Shown here: positions 12,258-57,130 of the stretch, piece after piece | Numbering within the stretch: the stretch's first letter is position 1 | Layout: each line of letters begins with the position of its first letter | Assembly (NCBI RefSeq): GCF_039555335.1 | Contig: NC_092642.1 | Coordinates: forward strand, 18,959,151-19,023,150 | Length of the DNA: 64,000 nt | Reading direction: 5' to 3' | Source: Amphiura filiformis | Lineage: Eukaryota > Echinodermata > Ophiuroidea > Amphilepidida > Amphiuridae | Position numbers and translations under genes: made by a program | The notes under the pieces: generated by a model | What the model was told of the DNA's origin: nothing | What the model saw: only the letters and a program-made list of their open reading frames with translations | Database searches by the model: none

Positions 12258-14315
12258 TAGACGGCATACACGAATCTGTAATTTCAGATTAGAAAAATTA
12301 CCTTGTTGTATTTGAATGGGACTTCAACTTTAAAAATACTGCTGTTTTCTTCATTTTTTGCACATTTTTCATTTCAAAAATACCTAATGACAATTTGATT
12401 GACTTATCCTTCACATTTTTAGGCAATTTATAAACAATTTCAATTATTTTTTACACTAGACGCTGCAATCAATGATCACTGAATGGCCTACAATTCTATT
12501 TCTTTTGGAAATGTTACAATATATCTATTCAAATGACTGCTGACATCATGGCTGAAACAACCAAATGCGCCATGTATTGAAAAATAGTGCAATTGTTATT
12601 TGTTTGTGCTAAGTTGTATTGGATATTTCTTGTATTAAATGTTGTTCAATAATTGGGTATTTCTCAACTTTAATAATATCCTGACACGACATTTCAGGAT
12701 ATTAACATTTTGTTGGTATACGGTAGTTCACTATGAACTGCAAAGTATTGTCATATATCATGATTTTATGTGAAATCTTTCGTATTTTGGGCATTATAAA
12801 TGTTATGTTACATGTAGTGTTAGAGCTTGCACCGACTCCGGGCCCCGACTCCGGGCCCTACCCCGGGCACCGACCCTGGGATCACAAAAGTTATATAAGT
12901 TGTTATTAATTTAATATATTTTATTTGTTCTATATGATAAGTGAAATGAATTAATTAATGAAAGCTTTAATATAGCGATGTGTACTTGTAAAAATAGAAT
13001 GCTTTTGATTTTTTCTGCATTTTGTTTGTGATATTCTTTATTGTAAGGTTTTGACACATTTTGAGCGCATGTTAACTGGTGCAGAATAAAGATTACACAA
13101 TGCAGTCGCCGAAAACAGTGTGTGGCATTATGTTCTGAGTATAAAAGGGTGAAAAACTTTCTGAGTTTGTCTCGAACTACAGTAAGCCAAAAAATTAAGG
13201 TACCAGTTGTGTTTACCCCTGTATATCAAATATAAAGTTGATCAAATATATTTTGGTATGTAAGAATGGAAAAGCAACAAACTGTCGCTTTTATATTATT
13301 TATTTCATCACAGCACAGTGGTACATTGCTAAAAGTTTCGCTCCAAAAAGTGCATGCATTCGGTTGGATGTGAATCAAGGTTTTGCACGGCCAAATAATG
13401 CAAAAATAAAATGATCCATAATTATGAAATTCATGGTAAATTAAACCGGAATTATACCATGGACCGGGACCAGGAAAGCTCAAATTTCCTATTATATGAA
13501 CTTCGTATAATTCGGGAAGTTAATATGAGGTTTTATGGTATAATTATCATGAATGTTATACGAATCAATTCAGTTTGTAGGATTTTGTCCATTTGCATGC
13601 GTTTGTATACAGATAAAGTTATCAATATTATCATTATTATGATAACAGCACCCATCTTCCTTCAACTTTAATTGATTTTATTCAGGTGTGCCCTCAAGGT
13701 TATCAAGAATTGTCTAACTGATATTATTAAACAAATAATAACTCACCAACTTATATGGAATTCAATTAGCTGATTAGAACTGTCCGATTTCAACGACCCC
13801 ATACTAAATTATCACGAGAATCATGCGTACTAAAAAGCAATGCGTACATACAGGGTGTATCTCTAAAAATATTACTATTTAAAATTTTGGCCAAGTCTGT
13901 TTTTTCTGTGTGACCTGATCTATGGAGCTTTTGTTTTAAAGTGAAAGAAATTTTACTGGGATATAATTATCTGGTCCAATTTGTATATATTGGAAACGTA
14001 GACCAACTAGAATTTTCTCTAATAAAGCAAATATCCACATCTAAGGGAGTGATCACTATTTACGCCAGGGGGGGGGGGCGGGGGATTTTTTATATATATT
14101 TTCGCACAAATCCTAAAAGGTTGTTTTATATTTTTAGCATTGCATTACTCGTTGACTGCCGATAAAACGCCCAATAAAGACTTAGTCACCGGACCGCGCC
14201 GGCCAGTTAAAGTACATGCCCTATCACACCACTCCACACCATACATAAATTCTCCCAGTCACATTTCCCAAATATGAAATTAAAAAAAGTCAAATTTTAA
14301 TTTACTTCTTTTAAA
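12258..14315. other. intergenic, no gene recognised
   Basis: AT-rich DNA with no supportable gene. There is a lone CAGGGTGTATCTCTAAAA end at about 13852, resembling a mariner-type TIR without a partner, and a short CCCCGACTCCGGGCC repeat at about 12834-12860. Confidence 0.4.
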
Positions 14316-14398
14316 GATTGGCAGAGGCGGGTTCGAACTCACGGCGCAACGCTTAGTACTCTATGAGCCTAGCGCCTTAGACCACTCGGCCACTTGTC
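14316..14398 (-). repeat. tRNA-derived SINE head (Leu/Ser-type), degenerate
   Basis: Read on the minus strand, this has an A-box-like TGGCCGAGTGGTCTAAGG and a B-box-like AGTTCGAACCC at tRNA spacing, with a long variable arm as in tRNA-Leu or tRNA-Ser. The acceptor and anticodon stems do not pair well, so it is not a functional tRNA gene. It is the Pol III promoter head of a SINE or a tRNA pseudogene. Confidence 0.6.
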
Positions 14399-15759
14399 TT
14401 ATTGTTATTCATCTGAAACGTATTTAAAAATATAATCGCAACTTCAACATAGGCCTACCACGTGACAAGCAAAGGCAGAAAACATATTATATTTTGGAAT
14501 TTTATCTGCGTAAAACATTAATGTGTATTATAATAGAGCTACCATTATTTATATTGTTGAATTCTCAAGCGCATAGAGACAATTAATACGAGCGTCCTAT
14601 GATACATACACAATACATAAAATCGATTTTGATCTTCGGCATTACTCGGTGACCTCCGATAAAACGCCCAATAACGCCGGTCAGTTTAAAAAAATGCTTA
14701 AGTACATGCCCTATTGAGATAAGCAATCGTTTTGTGATATGTCCATTCATCCATATAATAATAGCAATCAGATTTTTGGATGGATGTTTACACAGTGATT
14801 GGAGAAGAAGCTATGTAAATAATCAAAAGTACATGTCTACAAATTGACAAGGACAACTCCTTTTGTCAAAATTGTTTTCACCTATTGCTCAGTATGTTAA
14901 TTAATCCGATTAATTACGTAATTTCGCCAGCGTATGATATATCAGTACTAATAATAATACGTAGGCCCAAGGAGGTTAGATATAGAAAGAAGAGGAAATA
15001 GATTACGTATCGCATATTGATCCTTTGTGCCTATTACTTAGAGTTTCCGGGAGGAAGAAAAAAAAGGAAGGATGGGGGGGAAGGAGAGAGAGGAGGGAGA
15101 CCGATGGAGTCAGAGGGCTCTAAATTACATAGGCGTAGATCGGGGGGGATAAATGCCACAATATTTTGCCAGGGGATGGTCAATATAATCACCCCCCAAT
15201 ATTGACGCCTGTGTATTGGTTTGTGTCGAAATTAACCTCATATTTGGCCATTTTATAGCCACAAAATGCCATTTTAGCGCTTTGCGCGAATTTATTCCAC
15301 TTTTGTCCCATATTTCACCAGTTTAGTTTCAATAGGCCTATGCTAAAATTTTCGCGCGCATTTGTACCATAAGGTTCACTCTACTGGGTACTTTAAAAAA
15401 ATCCTAACCTAACCTAAAACATAACTTTAACCCTTAGATTGGAGCTCTACTAGAAGTAAAAATATAGATAGTGAACGAATTTAGTATTTCTATATCTATG
15501 TGAGAATGATACAATAGAGGCCCTGCATGAAATTATTGATTGGCTCCAAACAAAGGTTTTCAACCGGTGTCCTTCACCGTAGTTATGGCGGAGTGCAGTC
15601 CATTCAATCAAATGTTGTCATCAACCTATTTGATCGTAGTACAGGATTATGTGTGTGAGACGAACTGTCACGGTAGATTGCAATCATGCTGTTGTTGAAT
15701 GCATTTGAGTAGTCCGCCATATTTACGGGATGATACGTCGCATGCAAGGCCTCTATATG

Positions 15760-16305
15760 AGTCTGTTTATAGTGAGCCAGATTATACGGTATTTAGCGTA
15801 TAAGTACATCTTATACGGTATTGATCGCCACTATAAACAGACCAATAGCGCTATTTGTCGCACATATTATACGGAACTGATATCCTTCGAAATCGATGGA
15901 TATTGCAGTATATTCATTCCGTATACGGCCACTATAAACAGACAGGGATTAACGATACCGTTATTCAAGGAAGTGGAGCAGGGTTATATAGGCCTAATTA
16001 GCACATATTTGTCAGTTTAATAACACATCACCTACAAATATGGTACGGTACTGCAGCAATAATGTTAAAAAGTAGGCCGGTATCGTTTCGACGGCAAACT
16101 ATTTGAAACTGGCACTATATTTGTGTCTCCCACATTGCACTGCGGTGACCTCGAACACGCTGAGTTCAGCCACCTCGGATTCAGAATAGCGCTATTGGTC
16201 GCCACTATAAACAGCCGAGATAACGGATAAGTGACATTCCAGCCTAATCCCATATACGTATAAAGATACCGTATAAATACCGTACACCACTATAAACACG
16301 CTCTA
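15760..16305. mobile_element. MITE with GTTTATAGTG ends
   Basis: The left end GTCTGTTTATAGTG and the right end CACTATAAACACGC are inverted. Three more internal CACTATAAACAG copies (about 15830, 15930, 16204) and repeated TATACGGTATT words suggest sub-terminal or nested copies. No coding capacity is supportable; the 96-codon ORF inside is made of these repeats. Confidence 0.6.
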
Positions 16306-16379
16306 TGACATGATGAACATAGTCATTGATGCATCAGTTTTAAAATAGACTAGGCGGTTACCCATATTTGGCGGTTCTC

Positions 16380-16630
16380 GGCTGGGTGCGATTACCAGGC
16401 TGATGGTGACATGCCCATATGACAATTTTTACTAATTTGACCTCAGATGACCCCTGGCGACCCCCAAAATGACCTTCCAAAAATGTGTCTCTAAATGTTG
16501 ACTGTACCCACCAAGTTTCATGCCCATATGACAGTTTTTAGTAATTTGACCTCAGATGACCCCAGGGTGACATTGGATGACCCCAAAATGACCTAAACTT
16601 AAACTCTAAATGTTGACTGTACCTACCAAG
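16380..16630. repeat. ~113-bp repeat units (TTTGACCTCAGATGACCCC family)
   Basis: Units carry TGTTGACTGTACC, CCAAGTTTCATGCCCATATG and TTTGACCTCAGATGACCCC in that order, at a spacing of roughly 113 bp. The same units resume at 17702-18030, on the far side of the 149-bp array. Confidence 0.65.
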
Positions 16631-17226
16631 TTTCATGCCCATATATGAGTTTTTACTAATTTGACCTTAGATGACCCCTGGGAGGGGACCCCCGTGGTCA
16701 GATGACTTAACGAACATAAACATCTTCTTGCCAGCACAGAACTATACCCACCCACCGAGTTTGAGCCCCGTACGACCTAGTTTCATGCCCATATGACAGT
16801 TTTTAGTCATTTGACCTCAAATGACCCCTGGGAGGGGGCCACGGGGTCGGATGACTTAACGAACATAAACTTCTTCTTGCCAGGACAGAACTACACCCAC
16901 CCACCGAGTTTGAGCCTCGTACGACCTAGTTTCATGCCCATATGACAGTTTTTAGTCATTTGACCTCAAATGACCCCTGGGAGGGGGCCCCGGGGTCGGA
17001 TGACTTAACGAACATAAACTTCTTCTTGCCAGGACAGAACTACACCCACCCACCGAGTTTGAGCCTCGTACGACCTAGTTTCATGCCCATATGACAGTTT
17101 TTAGTCATTTGAACTCAAATGACCCCTGGGAGGGGGCCCCGGGGTCGGATGACTTAACGAACATAAACTTCTTCTTGCCAGGACAGAGCTACACCCACCC
17201 ACCGAGTTTGAGCCCCGTACGACCTA
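16630..17226. repeat. tandem array of four ~149-bp units
   Basis: The anchor GTTTCATGCCCATAT recurs at about 16630, 16780, 16929 and 17078, and the array ends near 17226. Units 2-4 are nearly identical; unit 1 is diverged. Each unit contains TTTGACCTCAAATGACCCC, GGATGACTTAACGAACATAA and CACCCACCCACCGAGTTTG. There are no spacers between the repeats, so it is a local satellite that grew from the surrounding 113-bp family. Confidence 0.85.
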
Positions 17227-17701
17227 CGACGGCCTCACATAGCAGTCACAGACAAAACCTAAATCTACAGAATTACTCGTCGATACTCGAAAGAGCTCAA
17301 AATAAATAACTTAGAAAATTTTCTTGATGTCCTTTAACATGTTTTCATAGTTAACTAGAGCGGTTCTCGGGTTGCGCGGTTTTCGGCATACGCGGTTGGT
17401 GTGTGAGGTTGTTGGGTGATGGTATGGTAGTGGTTGTGTTTAAATGTGAGTTTCTTTTCAGAACCCTGTATGGGCGAAGCCTGGATGGGGAGTGTGGAGT
17501 GGTTAAAGAAGGAAATCATATGGAAATGTAATAGGCCGCACAGCTGTGTCATGTTTATGTTTTACAAGATGCCCAGAGCACGGGTTGGGATATGGAAAAC
17601 CCCTCGGGGTGTCGAGTTCACAACAGGTGTTGGTATTGCTTTACCAAAACAACCCGAGCCGCGTGTTGGAAGAATGTGTATGTTTAGACAGTTTTCTAGC
17701 A

Positions 17702-18030
17702 ATGTTGACTGTACCCACCAAGTTTCATGCCCATACGACAGATTTTAGTAATTTGACCTCAGATGACCCATGAGTGACCTTGGATTACCCCCAAAATGAC
17801 CTTCCAAAAATTTGACTCTTAATGTTGACTGTACTCACCAAATTTCATGCTATTATGACAGTTTTTAATTTGACCTCAGATGACCCCTGGGTGACCTCGG
17901 ATGACACCGAAATGACCTTCCAATAACTTGACACTAAATGTTGAATATACCCACCAAGTTTCGTGCCCATATGGCAGTTTTTAGTAATTTGACCTCAGAT
18001 GAACTCTGTGTGACCTTGGATGACCCCGAA
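17702..18030. repeat. further units of the TTTGACCTCAGATGACCC family
   Basis: Three diverged units at 17702, about 17822 and about 17938 repeat the TGTTGACTGTACCCACCAAG and TTTGACCTCAGATGA words. They are separated from the upstream units by about 470 bp of unique sequence (17230-17700). Confidence 0.65.
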
Positions 18031-20012
18031 ATCTATTCAGCTCTGTAAGAACATCAACTACAAATACAACTTACCAAGTTTAGGCGATACACCATGTTGT
18101 TAAAACCCCTGTAGACCCTATGGCATCATCGCACATGTTGACTTCCAAACTTCATCACAACATAAACTTCGAAAATGATCCATTCATACTGTCCCACTTA
18201 TTGACACCTTCGGTTTGTATCAATTGCCAGTGAGCAAAATACACGTGCTCTGTTCACTATACACAGCAAGGTATAGGAAGCTATGTGCACGATATTACAA
18301 CCTCTACCTTGCTGCATTTTATTTGCAGTTCTGACATCTGGCTTGCGCCGGTTTAACTAACCAGGTCAGACCTTTGGAGCGGGGCTAGACAGGGATGACA
18401 GAAAGCTGTGTCGTCATAAATTAAATAAAATGTATTACTTTTGGTAAACAAGGGTTGTCTGAGAAGAAAAAATGTGGAAAGGTGAAAAGCAAAAAAGAGA
18501 AGAAAAACAGAAGGGTGAAATGGGGAGGAACGGGAGGGAAGCTATGATTTCCTTTCTCCATGCTCAAAATTAAATGTTGAAATTAAAGTTTTCATTTTTC
18601 GTTGGAAAGGGTGTGCCTGAGTGATTGCGTATTAAAACAAACGTTAACAAACAAAAACAAAATTCCCTAAATTGTTATGCCAAAATAAAAAAAATTATCT
18701 TGTAAATGTTTGGCTCTATGTAAAGTTTGGAAGGATTTTTGTTTCTCAAAAAAGAAAAAAAAATCTGGTGTCATAATGAATCAAAAGATGTATGTTTTAT
18801 ACAGTAAATGAAGTAAAAATTATGATGCGCAGTGATTATGCCATCTTATTAAATTTCTAATCTTAATATTTCGTCTTTTTTTTTATTGTCAAAAGTATGT
18901 GATAGCCGATTTATTGCTCAACCGCACCAAGTATTTAGTTTTGTTTAGTTGTGTCGTTAAAATACCCAAACAATTAAGTTTCCGACGATACAGTTCTTTC
19001 AGGGACACCCTGTATATAGCATGTTTGTACTACAGTATCGATTTTATTGAAGGTCACTGGTAAACAAACACTTGATAGTCTGTGTCTCGGGCCAGACTGT
19101 ATGTGGCTATCACGATGTTTGTTCGGATCGCCCGACATAAATTGGATGTGTAGGAGACTAGGTCTGTGCAAACAAATGAGCGTTTCAAAAGCAACACAAA
19201 AGCAAACAAAAAATACACCCATTGCCCGCTATTTACTGCACGAAATGAACGACTCTAATCAGGTACCGCACGAAATGAACGACTCTAATCAGCTGCGGCA
19301 ATTCCACAATCATGCACAATGGTGCATAGGCCTATCTTATACACGTATTCTTATTCGTGCATTTGACGGACTTGGGTGTTTTTGTTTTTGTTAAATATCT
19401 CCTCTCCTGAACACATATTATTATAGAAAATCTATCTACTTCTTCATTCGCTTACATACTATATACCCTGCAACTTTCAATCTACACAGTGGCTAGATAA
19501 CCCCTTAAACGTGCGAACAAATATTGCAAAACAAAATTAAAGTATGGCTCTCCGCCTATGGCTACGCCCATACAACCATCGTTAGCCATGGAAATCTATC
19601 ATGAGAACTGACCGGTGACCGGGCCGGTGACTAAGTCCGATTTATTGGGACGTTTATCGGCAGTCAACGAGTAATGGTTACATTAATTTTGTTGAGATAC
19701 GGTACACGCTGTGCAGTAGCCTATAATGCACACCTTAACAATAATTTTAATACTAGTATGTTCACCCTGAACTATAACGTGTAGGCGAGGTATATGATCA
19801 AAGTTCAATAGTCACTGTCCACGAAATTATCACAGCAAAACTAATCAAATAATAAAAGTAACCAAAGCCGTTAGAGTGTACCGTATACTCAAATGGATCT
19901 ATACTTCCACAGTGATATACTTCTACCTAAATGCAGACCCGATCTGACGAAAAGCTACGAAAGACAGTCTTCTGGCTGGGAGTAAGAGTGCAACGACCAT
20001 TGGGTCTGAAAA
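18031..20012. other. intergenic, upstream of the LRRK1-like gene
   Basis: No gene is recognised. It includes a 25-bp direct duplication at 19238-19262 and 19268-19292 (GCACGAAATGAACGACTCTA...), and a mariner-type end (GGGACACCCTGTATAT) at about 19003. The promoter and 5'UTR of the downstream kinase should lie in the last few hundred bases, but I see no convincing TATA element. Confidence 0.4.
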
Positions 20013-52574
<32,562 letters not shown>

Positions 52575-52585
<11 letters not shown>

Positions 52586-52800
52586 TGCAATAATTATGTG
52601 CATCGCTTTGACGTGAACTATAAGGGGAAAACATTTTGTGCAAGTTTCAGAGTGGGAGAGCATTTTTGGCTGGTCAAAAGAAGGGGAAGCAATTTTTGGC
52701 ACATATTGTAGTAGGCAACCTTTTGATGCTACGCCATTAAAGATGTACGGAAACGTTCAAATATGAAAATGTTTTGCTCTCTGTGCTCGCATTCATGATA
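52575..52800. mobile_element. transposon end overlapping the LRRK1-like stop codon
   Basis: CTCAGGGTAGTGCAATAATT is the inverted form of the terminus at 25886-25910 and resembles the ends of 22121-22846. The body (GCAATTTTTGGCACAT, GGAAACGTTCAAATATG) matches the same family. The TAG stop lies in this end. Confidence 0.6.
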
Positions 52801-53447
52801 AAAGGTTAAGTTGGGTTCCTAAAATCTAGCATGTAGAGGGGAGATAGAGCCAACTATATTTGGTTCGTTGAAAGAGGCTGGCAAAGGTCATATCTGAGGT
52901 CAAATGATAATTAAGGTCAACTTGTAAAATAGGCTGAAAATTAATTTAAATAATCCCATTTGAAGAACCATTATATATCATAACTTAGGGACTCTTGTTG
53001 AATGTTTATGTGTGATCAGCTGCAGTACTGGCGCAAATATATGAGTAAATATGTTGCAACACAAAGAATTCTACCCACAAAGATTATTTACCTTGTAGGC
53101 CTGTAGGCTCCCTACTGGTAGCTCGGGTTGGTAGATAAGTGCTGACATTGGCCCTCTGCTTTGTTCTGGTTTTAGCTGTTTACATGGTTTAAGCGCCCTC
53201 TTTATATATTTAATACATGTAGTATAATATTATTGATATAAGTAAGTATACAGAGAACGTGTATCGTTAGAGTTGTTACATTATTTGAAATCTTATTGTT
53301 TGATAGAAGTTAACTTCCGCATACAAACATAGTTGCGGTATTACTAGATAAGCCGTAAGCAACAGATAAATAAAGCAAGTACACAGTTAAACAAACATGG
53401 GGAATTCCCCAATCGACTGTTTGCCATTATTATTTTAACATTTTCAA
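52801..53447. promoter_or_regulatory. probable 3' flank of the LRRK1-like gene; AATAAA at 53369
   Basis: No coding sequence is recognised. An AATAAA hexamer at 53369-53374, about 780 bp after the stop, is a candidate poly(A) signal; no other evidence fixes the transcript end. Confidence 0.3.
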
Positions 53448-54385
53448 TTAAAGGCCTATTCAGTGATCCCTGCGAAATTTTTAATTAATAATTGCTTAAG
53501 GGCTGGGGTATGAACGTTTGGACAGTATTTATTTTGGGACATTAGAGCACAGCAGATATCGAATTGCATTCTGAATACGAAGAATGTCATTCTGATATCA
53601 AATAATTTTGATTTTTTTTTTGAAATTCGCAATGTAATACACATTTTATGGCAAATCATTAAAAATTGATATTTTTGATATTTAACAGTACTTGAAGTAA
53701 ACTTTATAAATCTGATGATTTATACTTAAAGTGTATGTAGGTGGGATGAAAAGCCGACGATCAATTGAAAATTTTGACCTTTCGTATTGAAGATATGGAT
53801 TTTTCCCCAAAACACCAACAAAAAATTAGGTCTTTTGGGAAAAAAAATCCATATCTTCAATATGAAAGGTCAACATTTTCAATTGACCGTCGGCTTTTCC
53901 TCCCTGCTACATACACTTTAAGAATATATCATTAGATTTATATAATTTACTTCGAGGACTGATATCAAAATTTGAAAAATATCAAATTTTTATAATTTGT
54001 CATAAAATTTGTATTATATTGTGATTTTCAAAAATGAAAATTATTTGATATCAGAAAGACATGCTTCGTATTCAGAATGCAATTCGATAGGTCTGAGATG
54101 CTCTCATGTCCCACAAAAAATACTGTCGAAACGCAATAAATGCTCATTTTAGATCCCTTAAGTTAAGGATGTATAATTTATAGCAGTATTGACAAAGTTG
54201 GATCCCCATTCAATAGCTAATGTAGAGAAATTACATTTTCATATAACATGTCCTGTTTAGTCTTAAATACACGGTTTTCGGCTTAACCACTAGCAGGCTA
54301 TGATACAACATCTATGGATAATGCTCACAAAGGTGCAAAAAACTGATTTTCCGATAGAGCAAATCACTTAATGGGCCTTTAAGCA
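53448..54385. mobile_element. MITE interrupted by a palindromic MITE
   Basis: The outer ends (AAAGGCCTATTCAGTGATCC and CACTTAATGGGCCTTTAA) match the uninterrupted element at 57959-58306. Between them, 53505-54168 is a copy of the 44595-45112 family (TATCGAATTGCATTCTGAAT and its complement). The outer sequence resumes afterwards with AGCAGTATTGACAAAGTTGG. Confidence 0.75.
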
Positions 54386-54597
54386 TGTTTTAAACATATT
54401 AATTGAGTAGAGCATAGCACACGTATTAAAATCCCTTTTGTTTGAAGCAAATCGGACATACGGTTTTCAAAATATATCAATTTATATTTTCTTTGTATCT
54501 TATTGTTTTTATCGATAATCAATAAAGTGACTGGAGAAGCTCATTAACATTTTTGCCAATATTATTGCTAAATATCTATGCATAAATATTCAGGTTC

Positions 54598-55292
54598 AGG
54601 CCCGTAACCAGGATTTTTTTTTGGGGGGAGGCCTGATTTTGAAAAAGTGGATTTTTTTCAAAATTTGGACCTTTTTGGACTAGGGGGGCGGATTTTGATA
54701 AAGTGGACTTTTATTTTTGCAAATTATGTCATTATTTATGCAATTATGCAAATTAGACCGCGGCTTCACTATATAATACATTAAAACATTATTAAAAACA
54801 CTTTGACCAAGTTTCAAGGAAAAAATATGCAAAATAAAAGTACCTTGAACATTTATGCATGGATTTTTAGCAAAATATTGGAAAAACTTTTGAGGTTAAT
54901 GACTGCGCGTCAGTTGTTTTGAGGTATTGTGGCCGAAACTATCGAGCAATGGAACACATACCGTAGGTCTATAGGCTAATAATAGTGATGAAGCCACGTT
55001 TTCGGAACGGGGCGGGGGGGGCACAAACTTGTTAATGTTCCGACGGAAATATTTTTTGCCGACGGAAGTTGTGAATTGTTGACCCCAATTATTTTTACCC
55101 AGTGCGCTCAAGAATCATAAAAGTTGTGTGTGCGTGGGTGGGGGGAGGGTTGGGCAACATGTACTTTGTTTCTTCACCATGCAGCAGTGCACACAATTAA
55201 TTTGTCTATTGGTGTCACCAATTGTTTTTCGCACCGACGGTCATGATAAGCGGAGGGGAGGGGACCGGTCCCCACTGGCTACGCCACCGTAG
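54598..55292. mobile_element. degenerate GGCGTAGC-family element
   Basis: Left AGGCCCGTAACCAGGATT and right CACTGGCTACGCCACCGTAG are the imperfect inverted ends typical of this family. The inner part around 54890-55090 shares CCGACGGAAATATTTTTTGC and neighbouring words, inverted, with 21590-21680. Confidence 0.5.
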
Positions 55293-55808
55293 GCAAATGA
55301 TGCATAACTCACAAACACAAAATTTGAATTAACTGAAAATTAACTAAGCTTTTTTGTGGGTATCTCCTGAAACATGCCATAAAAATAAAATGCTAGCATC
55401 ACAAAATGAAGACCTGAGCTCAAGAAGACTGTAAGTCCACCTTTGACGAGATTGAGTTACAGGTGGTTTTGAAGTTATTGGATGGAGACAAAATTTTGGA
55501 CAATTTTGATGTCTGCCACTATTATACAACTACAATAACAACAAGAAAGTAATCAACATATTTTACCATTTTCTGCACTACCGAGGATATTGTTTGTCAA
55601 AATCGTACTACAGATATTTGAAAAGTGGTTGTGAACTTACAGAAAACCATATTTATTCAACCATAAAGTTCAGCTTTGTGTTGAAATATTTTGGTACTTG
55701 CGTAAAATTTCAACAATGACAAACATTAGTGCGAAGAGTCAGGGTATTCCCCGACGGTTTCCCATTTTTTATTTGGCAATTAAATCTGACGATCAATCTT
55801 GTAATCAT

Positions 55809-56001
55809 TCGCCACTTGCACGGTTCCGCCATTATGCACTATATGCGGGAGAGCCTCGAACTGGCAGCATACATGAAAGGAAGAATTACGTAACCTTACA
55901 CAGAATGTTATATGACTGGTTCAATTCCCATTCATGTATGCTGCCAGTTCGAGGCTCTCCCGCACATAGTGCATAATGGCGGAACCGTGCAAGTGGCGAA
56001 T
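55809..56001. repeat. 193-bp palindrome with ~75-bp arms
   Basis: TTCGCCACTTGCACGGTTCC at 55809 is inverted at the far end, with GGGAGAGCCTCGAACTGGCA and TGCCAGTTCGAGGCTCTCCC inside. Only one or two mismatches are seen over about 75 bp. GC content is higher than the surroundings. Confidence 0.85.
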
Positions 56002-56367
56002 TGAAGACAAACTTGCATATAGAAATTTCGTTGTGGTATAATTTTGATGCATGCAAAGGTTTAAAACTGCATCTTTGCCAGCTCCACGAATAACGGGCGC
56101 ACGCCCGGTGGCGCATAACCGGACATGTCAAGATGTTTGTTAAATATCGAAAATTATGTAACAGTTCTAGAGCGCAATATGCGAACGAAATCGCAGTACG
56201 CGGAACTAAAACAGTAAACACGTTTTGTTCAGAAAAAAAGACGGGAAAAAGGTTTACATGACGGTAACTAAATTTTTGCTAAATAAAACAATGTTTGGTT
56301 ATGAAAATAATATTTTACTGACTAAGAATGAGAATAAACGATAGGAATTTTTTGTTTTGTTTTTTAC

Positions 56368-56495
56368 TATCCTCTACCGTATGATAGACGACATGCAGGT
56401 CCAATGTTTTATCGTAGTCGCCATGGTCGCGCCGGCATCCACTACTCAAAACATTGGACCTGCTTATCACACGGTCTATCACACGGTAGAGGATA
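56368..56495. repeat. 128-bp hairpin
   Basis: TATCCTCTACCGT and ACGGTAGAGGATA form the outer stem; GCAGGTCCAATGTTTT and AAAACATTGGACCTGC form the inner stem around a GC-rich loop. The right arm has an extra copy of ATCACACGGT. Confidence 0.8.
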
Positions 56496-56539
56496 CTAGA
56501 TCTGTAGACATATTTGAACCTAGCCGGGCATGCCGGGGC

Positions 56540-57130
56540 CGGAATGCTTATCTTAAAATTTGACCTTTGACCCCTAAACTTTGACATTTGTGGTCAAAAC
56601 ATATCTGTAACATGCTTAGAATGTCGTAAGAATCATTCCTGTTGACTTTGAGCCTTGACCCTTAAACTTTGACCTTTGGGGTCATAAATATTTTTAATAT
56701 GTTTAGAATGTCATAAGGATCATTCCTGTTGAATTTGAACTAAATTGGACTAATTTTAAAATTTGACCTTTGACCCATAAACTTTTAGATTTTTTAATAT
56801 GTTAAGGATGTCACAAGGATCATTTCCATGCAAGTGTCATCAACATAGTACGTTATGAAGTTTTGAACATTTTTAGATTTTAACCGGAAATAACCCGTAA
56901 TGACCTTTGACCCCAATTCTGTGAACACCCTATAGACACTGGTATGGATATAGCCATATGTGCAAGTGATGTTATCGTGCTATGTAATTTGTGGCAGAAG
57001 CGTTTTGAAGATATTTAGTTTTATACCGAAAATGACCATTAATGACCTTTGACCCCAATTATGTGAACACCCTATAGACACTGGATATAGCCGATGCATA
57101 TGTGCAAGTGACGTCATTGTAGGATGTAAC
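56540..57130. repeat. degenerate repeats with TTTGACC(T)TTTGACCC
   Basis: ATTTGACCTTTGACCC-like words recur about every 100-140 bp. The last two units (about 56900 and 57043) share GACCTTTGACCCCAATT and GTGAACACCCTATAGACACT. No coding sense. Confidence 0.6.

Noticed and set aside
14316-14398. functional tRNA-Leu gene on the minus strand
   Set aside because: A and B boxes are present, but the acceptor and anticodon stems do not pair, so it is tRNA-derived only.
16630-17226. regularly spaced repeats, possible CRISPR-like array
   Set aside because: Units are 149 bp and directly adjacent, with no unique spacers; the setting is an animal genome.
17434-17748. 104-codon ORF between repeat blocks
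   Set aside because: Its 3' end is made of the TGTTGACTGTACCC repeat and no family is recognised. It sits in unique DNA within a repeat field with no splice or domain evidence.
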